In this document: positions 63,401-64,000 of the stretch, one piece after another | Layout of the letters: each line of letters starts with the position of its first letter | How positions within the stretch are numbered: the first letter of the stretch is position 1 | NCBI GenBank assembly: GCA_916610825.1 | Contig: OU744446.1 | Location: 24,690,445 to 24,754,444 of the forward strand | Direction of reading: 5' to 3' | Length of the DNA stretch: 64,000 nucleotides | Source: Haliclystus octoradiatus | Lineage: Eukaryota > Cnidaria > Staurozoa > Stauromedusae > Haliclystidae | Position numbers and translations under genes: made by a program | The notes under the pieces: model-generated | What the model saw: the letters and a program-made list of their open reading frames with translations, nothing else | Databases searched by the model: none | Told to the model about the DNA's origin: nothing

Positions 63401-63788
63401 ACATGCTGATTCTAAATAATAACCATTGGCTTTAAAGTAAACATGACACGAACAAATTTAAACACAGATTTGGGTAGCTGAAGCTAAATGATGAAGAATG
63501 GTGAAAAGGATTTTTCAATTTGGACGAGTGTAAGCGGATATATTTAATACTGAATGTAGGCTATTATCAATCATTCAATGCTTCCCAAACTCGGAAGGCC
63601 CAAATTGAAAAATCGTTCTCACAATTCTTCATCACGTGGCTCTAGCTACTCTAATCTGTGTTGATTATTTTGTATCATGTGCACTTTAGTTTTATCAGAG
63701 AAAATATCAAATTATGCCAAATTGAAGAACAAAATAACTTACAGCAGATTCATTTCGTTTCAGTGCAGCATGAAGTCGTTCCAATTCT
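35486..63788 (-). CDS. Long coiled-coil protein, 3' part of gene (27 exons, 5' end outside)
   Basis: Not assigned to a family. Exons in transcript order: 63743-63788, 63019-63093, 61427-61479, 61064-61112, 59739-59948, 58776-59131, 58195-58243, 58052-58099, 57705-57782, 52497-52583, 51542-51601, 50919-51005, 49238-49335, 48254-48323, 46265-46342, 44137-44199, 42881-42977, 42746-42795, 41798-41833, 41630-41704, 40838-40881, 40430-40559, 39492-39536, 36565-36593, 36419-36471, 35773-35800, 35486-35528. All have AG/GT borders and compatible phases, giving 711 visible residues and a stop at 35486. Nearly all the sequence is charged heptad-like helix (for example ELERLHAALKRNESA, RLKEEMNLLRDTNMEINQQL, KINQISSYIKHLEDELARQS). 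The tail is Ser/Thr- and Cys-rich (CQHRCLQRCRIEN). No motor, kinase or membrane segment is seen. The build suggests a centrosomal, ciliary or cytoskeletal coiled coil, by inference only. The shortest 3' exons are the least certain. An intact Gypsy element sits in the intron 52584-57704. Confidence 0.75.
35548..35647. repeat. (GTAT)n microsatellite
   Basis: About 25 uninterrupted tetranucleotide units, 20 bp upstream (on minus) of the last coiled-coil exon. Length is probably variable between individuals. Confidence 0.97.
36594..39297. other. Intron of the coiled-coil gene, 36.6-39.3 kb
   Basis: Apart from the palindromic repeat cluster at 36745-36999 and a gatccgatc-type fragment at about 37440-37515 (caaatccgatccgaagacc, gatacgatcggattggg) related to the element at 47127, I see only AT-rich unique sequence with no coding or RNA signal. 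Confidence 0.5.
36745..36999. repeat. Longest GTTCATGAAC array, 255 bp
   Basis: Bounded by gccctgcctttgtgac on the left and attttttgcaggggt on the right. Inside, more than ten units of gttcatgaac or one-base variants occur, for example acagttcatgaacagtcaca, gaaccggttcatgaacagtc and actgttcatgaacagttt. It lies in an intron of the coiled-coil gene. Confidence 0.7.
39173..39367 (-). mobile_element. tRNA-derived SINE
   Basis: On minus: a tRNA-like head (39298-39367), an unrelated body (acatgttaattgtttgtagc ... gtgactttcagtcatgaatg) and a short ATT-type tail (taatattattattat at 39173-39187). Head, body and simple tail are the standard SINE plan. No target duplication was resolved. Confidence 0.6.
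39298..39367 (-). tRNA. tRNA-like sequence (Arg-TCT-like), probably a SINE head
   Basis: 70 nt on minus. The ends gcactg / cagtgc pair as a 6-bp acceptor stem. The A-box-like part is taactcagtggcagagtg. The anticodon arm is tccgc-actctgt-gcgga with TCT in the middle of the loop, but C instead of the invariant U before it. The B box is ggttcgattcc. The T stem is mismatched. The odd loop base and stem faults argue against a working tRNA gene. Confidence 0.5.
39936..40115. repeat. GTTCATGAAC element
   Basis: Starts cccctgtcaaaaaaattcc and ends atgaacgtttttacaag. Inside are atgaatagttcatgaacc, catgaacagtttgtgaac and attcatgaactcatgaac. It lies in an intron of the coiled-coil gene. Confidence 0.6.
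41955..42125. repeat. Catgaaa-rich inverted-repeat relic
   Basis: Repeated tttgaaaaccatgaaaacc, atatcatgaaattaccatg and acgacatgaaattcc, ending in tttttatggttttgg. It resembles the element at 44308-44495 but lacks clear ends. Confidence 0.4.
42650..42730. repeat. Dispersed repeat, copy 1
   Basis: The phrase tacattaaaattcatgtta, then ttgacc, gttaa or gttag, and ttgactaa, recurs at 61990-62070 in the same order. Family unknown. Confidence 0.5.
43383..43488. repeat. GTTCATGAAC element
   Basis: Starts ccctattttcacagg, then ttttcatgaacagttcacagg and ttcatgaacagttcatgaat. The right end is ttttcgcaaggga. Confidence 0.6.
44308..44495. mobile_element. MITE-like inverted repeat with ccaaaaccatgg ends
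   Basis: The left end tgacaccaaaaccatggaaaa is mirrored by cattgttttggtgttgg on the right. The interior is rich in catgacattttcaagg and catggttttcaaac, giving a long imperfect hairpin. No target duplication was resolved. Confidence 0.5.
44997..45080. repeat. GTTCATGAAC cluster (degenerate)
   Basis: Contains aatgaactgttcatgaacac, cgattcatgaaaattagg and acgttcctgaattgtt. No clear ends. Confidence 0.45.
45264..45348. repeat. GTTCATGAAC element, 85 bp, both ends present
   Basis: Starts tcccgtgcgaaaaacagttc and ends gaactgattttgcagga, an inverted pair. Inside is cctgaactgttcatgaactcc. Confidence 0.65.
45597..45793. mobile_element. TTAA-flanked MITE
   Basis: TTAA (45597-45600) then aggagcaaaaatgaccggc. 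The other side is gccggtcaattttgcccct followed by TTAA (45790-45793). The termini are inverted over about 19 bp with two mismatches. A TTAA target suggests a piggyBac-type element, although the termini do not begin with the usual CCC. No coding capacity in about 190 bp. Confidence 0.7.
47125..47558. mobile_element. TA-flanked TIR element with GATCGGAT-type ends
   Basis: TA (47125-47126) then gaggtctacattggatcgg; the right side is cgcagacctc then TA (47557-47558). The termini gaggtct are perfectly inverted. The interior is full of gatccgatc-like and ctgatctgatc phrases that can pair. Tc1/mariner-type target; no transposase. Confidence 0.65.
48613..48770. repeat. GTTCATGAAC element
   Basis: Starts cccctgtgaaaataatcc and ends gaacttttttcacatggag, an inverted pair. 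Inside are gagttcatgaacaattcatg and gagttcatgaactggttcac. Confidence 0.6.
48894..49019. repeat. GTTCATGAAC element
   Basis: Starts ctcctgtgaaaacagttcatg and ends gcaattttgtgagcagggt. Inside are cattcatgaacttttcatg and aaagttcatgaactcag. Only about 120 bp from the previous copy. Confidence 0.6.
50205..50283. repeat. GTTCATGAAC cluster
   Basis: Contains atacatgaacagttcatgaac and agtccatgaactcatcc. No clear left end. Confidence 0.45.
50540..50612. repeat. GTTCATGAAC cluster, sister of 50205
   Basis: Shares the phrase taatgaacarctcaaaa ... tatgaacagtttcaa ... catgaactcatc with 50205-50283, so the two are closely related copies. Confidence 0.5.
52625..52718. repeat. GTTCATGAAC cluster (degenerate)
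   Basis: Contains acaatagttcatgaatatt, ttattcatggaaagtttatgg and agtgaacatttttgcaggtg. Confidence 0.4.
52900..53043 (+). repeat. 5' LTR of the intact Gypsy element
   Basis: 144 bp from tgttataatatt to ttattataaca, preceded by the duplication ccagg (52895-52899). The next bases, tggtgtcagatg, are at the primer-binding position; the tRNA is not identified. I see no difference from the 3' LTR. Confidence 0.95.
53108..57124 (+). CDS. Gag-Pol polyprotein of the intact Gypsy retrotransposon
   Basis: 1338 residues from the ATG at 53108; the frame is open slightly further upstream but without an ATG. Order: a gag capsid-like region (NWRRFLMRFQIYL, RFVFFTRQQKDGERIDSFI); two zinc knuckles at about 208-240 (CKFCGYSH..., CRRCDEIGHFEKMC); protease DTGAEATVIP at about 304; reverse transcriptase with FDACSGYWQLPV-type and IVDDFLV catalytic boxes (the latter at about 602); RNase H (VLSVDASGTGLGAVI, about 750); and integrase with HHCC finger (HAGHMG... 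CGICN, about 965) and D-D-E residues (LTDFFSKY, YSDNGPQF, NGAAERAV, about 1043-1128). A Gln/Asn-rich tail follows. Gag and pol share one frame with no stop or shift between them, as in several Mag-like Gypsy lineages. No envelope gene is present. Confidence 0.96.
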   Translation: MAESSEFSKPGPLVFDANAAENWRRFLMRFQIYLVAKEKDDKPDRLKVNMLLNFAGPDAIEEYSHFTYGPREDMENYDCIISKFDLLCRGAKNVIYERFVFFTRQQKDGERIDSFISELKRLALSCEFAGLRDSLIRDRIVGGVISDDLRGELLKKPGLNLKTAHDYARTFEATESQKQQFSLSARASQPEQTAIHFVKDSKRSSKKSICKFCGYSHAMKISLCPAHNKKCRRCDEIGHFEKMCTTQKDNSKKIRTVQRDETDSEEDVESQLYFGSLEVGAISSKMHKKSMVTVKIAGKDVQLKADTGAEATVIPLSLYRHLSKKPLKKVRLPLKGWLADKSVYPKGCVRLHTQYNNRSLDILFLVVDEEFTPLLGCDACLDLEVVKFMNVDCISDMSPKVPTCNVCPVDTSPVLKEFKDCFSEQPGLLADSVSLEIDESCSPIVHAPRKIPIALQEPVHKKLKEMEDMGVIIKQTSSTPWVSSMVVVDKRKSAQQSTRPCAKDIRICIDPRDLNKALKRSHYPMASIEDIAARIHDSKVFAVLDACSGYWQLPVDLPSSRLLTFNTKWGRYRFTRLPFGISPAPELYQREMDRLFEGLPVDIIVDDFLVCGKDQKDLDQKLRLVLQRAREVGLRFNLKKLKYNLPEVTYVGHVLTSDGLKPDPEKIQAIQEMPTPTDKEGILRFLGTVNYLDKFLPNKADLQGPISQLSQKNVNFVWDTPQQEAFDALKKSLTNAPVLAYFDNNKKTVLSVDASGTGLGAVILQDGRPIAYGSKRLTECERRYTNIERELLAIVWGVAKFHTYVYGRQITVETDHKPLEAIFRKNLNDAPPRLQRMLLKLTKYALDVKYVPGREQVLPDCLSRAAIATTGNIPEYDSDLHISMINNVAIQDKSIETFRRAISTDEVSIVVMDYIVNGWPEQKDSVDELAKEYWNLRYELSVEDGIIFKMDRLVVPRSLRKEVLEDIHAGHMGENKSLSLAREYVFWPGMSAQIKDTVSSCGICNSFRNRQQKETLQPHDIPDLPWQSIGCDLFDFGGQTYLLLTDFFSKYFEIEQLKSATALCVITNIKKIFARFGIPDTVYSDNGPQFSNTQYLFSTSHEFKKFAIDWNFKHVTSSPEYPKSNGAAERAVQTSKRLLRKAQASGRDPFEALLKLRNTPFEDIGLSPVQLLMGRRTKTSLPTHRRLLVPQNVSPARVVEQLKKRQVTAKRYYDTSSKDLPVLSDGEKVRFRPNKEKSWRKAEVLPRSYVVQDEQGRVYRRNRQHLIAVPNDRMMINHQPVNHEADDVSQSQDPGQSNVHNSQESDQNNDATGLPIQSLKPKKSMRERRATDRLIQSC
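57164..57307 (+). repeat. 3' LTR of the intact Gypsy element
   Basis: 144 bp, apparently identical to 52900-53043, followed by ccagg (57308-57312). Confidence 0.95.
57430..57463. repeat. (GAT)n microsatellite
   Basis: About 11 units of atg/gat, 120 bp beyond the Gypsy element. Confidence 0.95.
59475..59708. repeat. GTTCATGAAC array, two or three adjoining copies
   Basis: Contains agttcatggacagttcatg, then ccttgcaaaaaacaggagttcatgaac (59572 onward) and acgttcatgaactgctcatg, ending gaactgtttttcgcagggg at about 59678. At least one complete copy with inverted ends (about 59570-59679) is included. Confidence 0.65.
61990..62070. repeat. Dispersed repeat, copy 2
   Basis: Partner of 42650-42730 (tacattaaaattcatgtta, ttgacctgttag, ccattgactaaatca). 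Confidence 0.5.
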
Positions 63789-64000
63789 CTGAAATTTGAG
63801 TAGATCTCTAATATTATTTTATAAAATTTCCTGAAATAATCAAACCATCTCCCAAGTTAAATTAACCAGTTAGGATTGCCATCAATAGAATAGTTAAGTC
63901 ATTAATATTTTGGTGCAAAAATGAAACTTTTATTTTGAATAGGTTTGGTCTGATAATGATGTAACTTTCGCAGCTGTCAGGGTCGCATACCGTCAAGCTA

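Overview
This is an AT-rich animal nuclear DNA window with GT-AG introns of roughly 0.1 to 8 kb, no operons and dense dispersed repeats. The gene content (SNAP-25, GPATCH2, extended synaptotagmin and POMGNT1 homologues) indicates a metazoan. Repeated motifs of the taggcctac kind and the POMGNT1 and GPATCH2 homologues fit an invertebrate deuterostome such as a tunicate, but the species cannot be fixed from sequence alone.

Layout. (1) 2.2-7.6 kb, plus: a seven-exon SNAP-25 homologue (214 aa). One intron holds an 860-bp terminal-inverted-repeat element and another a 1.16-kb near-perfect hairpin. (2) 8.4-20.9 kb, minus: a complete eight-exon GPATCH2 homologue (488 aa), tail-to-tail with SNAP-25. 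Its 8.3-kb first intron is a nested transposon site: a LINE is split by a 5.2-kb decayed Ty3/Gypsy element (TSD tgtga) and, separately, by a 177-bp TA-flanked MITE. (3) 22.6-25.1 kb, plus, divergent from GPATCH2: an extended synaptotagmin homologue (802 aa) whose coding sequence has no introns. (4) 25.1-27.7 kb: intergenic, with a LINE fragment and a 59-bp tandem duplication. (5) 27.7-35.1 kb, plus: a complete eight-exon POMGNT1 homologue (660 aa). (6) 35.5-63.8 kb, minus: at least 27 small exons of a coiled-coil protein (711 aa visible) that runs off the right edge. I could not assign it to a family. One of its introns carries a young, apparently intact Ty3/Gypsy retrotransposon (52900-57307) with LTRs that look identical, a CCAGG target duplication and one uninterrupted gag-pol frame.

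The four recognised genes act in different processes: membrane fusion (SNAP-25), nuclear RNA-helicase regulation (GPATCH2), ER-plasma membrane lipid transfer (E-Syt) and Golgi O-mannose glycan synthesis (POMGNT1). There is no sign of a shared pathway. The genes are arranged as convergent and divergent pairs.

The most unusual signal is a family of short elements built from the palindrome GTTCATGAAC. At least sixteen clusters lie in introns of three genes. Several are bounded by a weak inverted pair (CCCCTGYGAAAA ... TTTTCRCAGGGG) and look like an undescribed non-autonomous transposon family. Exon boundaries were read by eye from splice consensus and phase. Every exon chain given closes in frame, but no transcript or alignment has been run.
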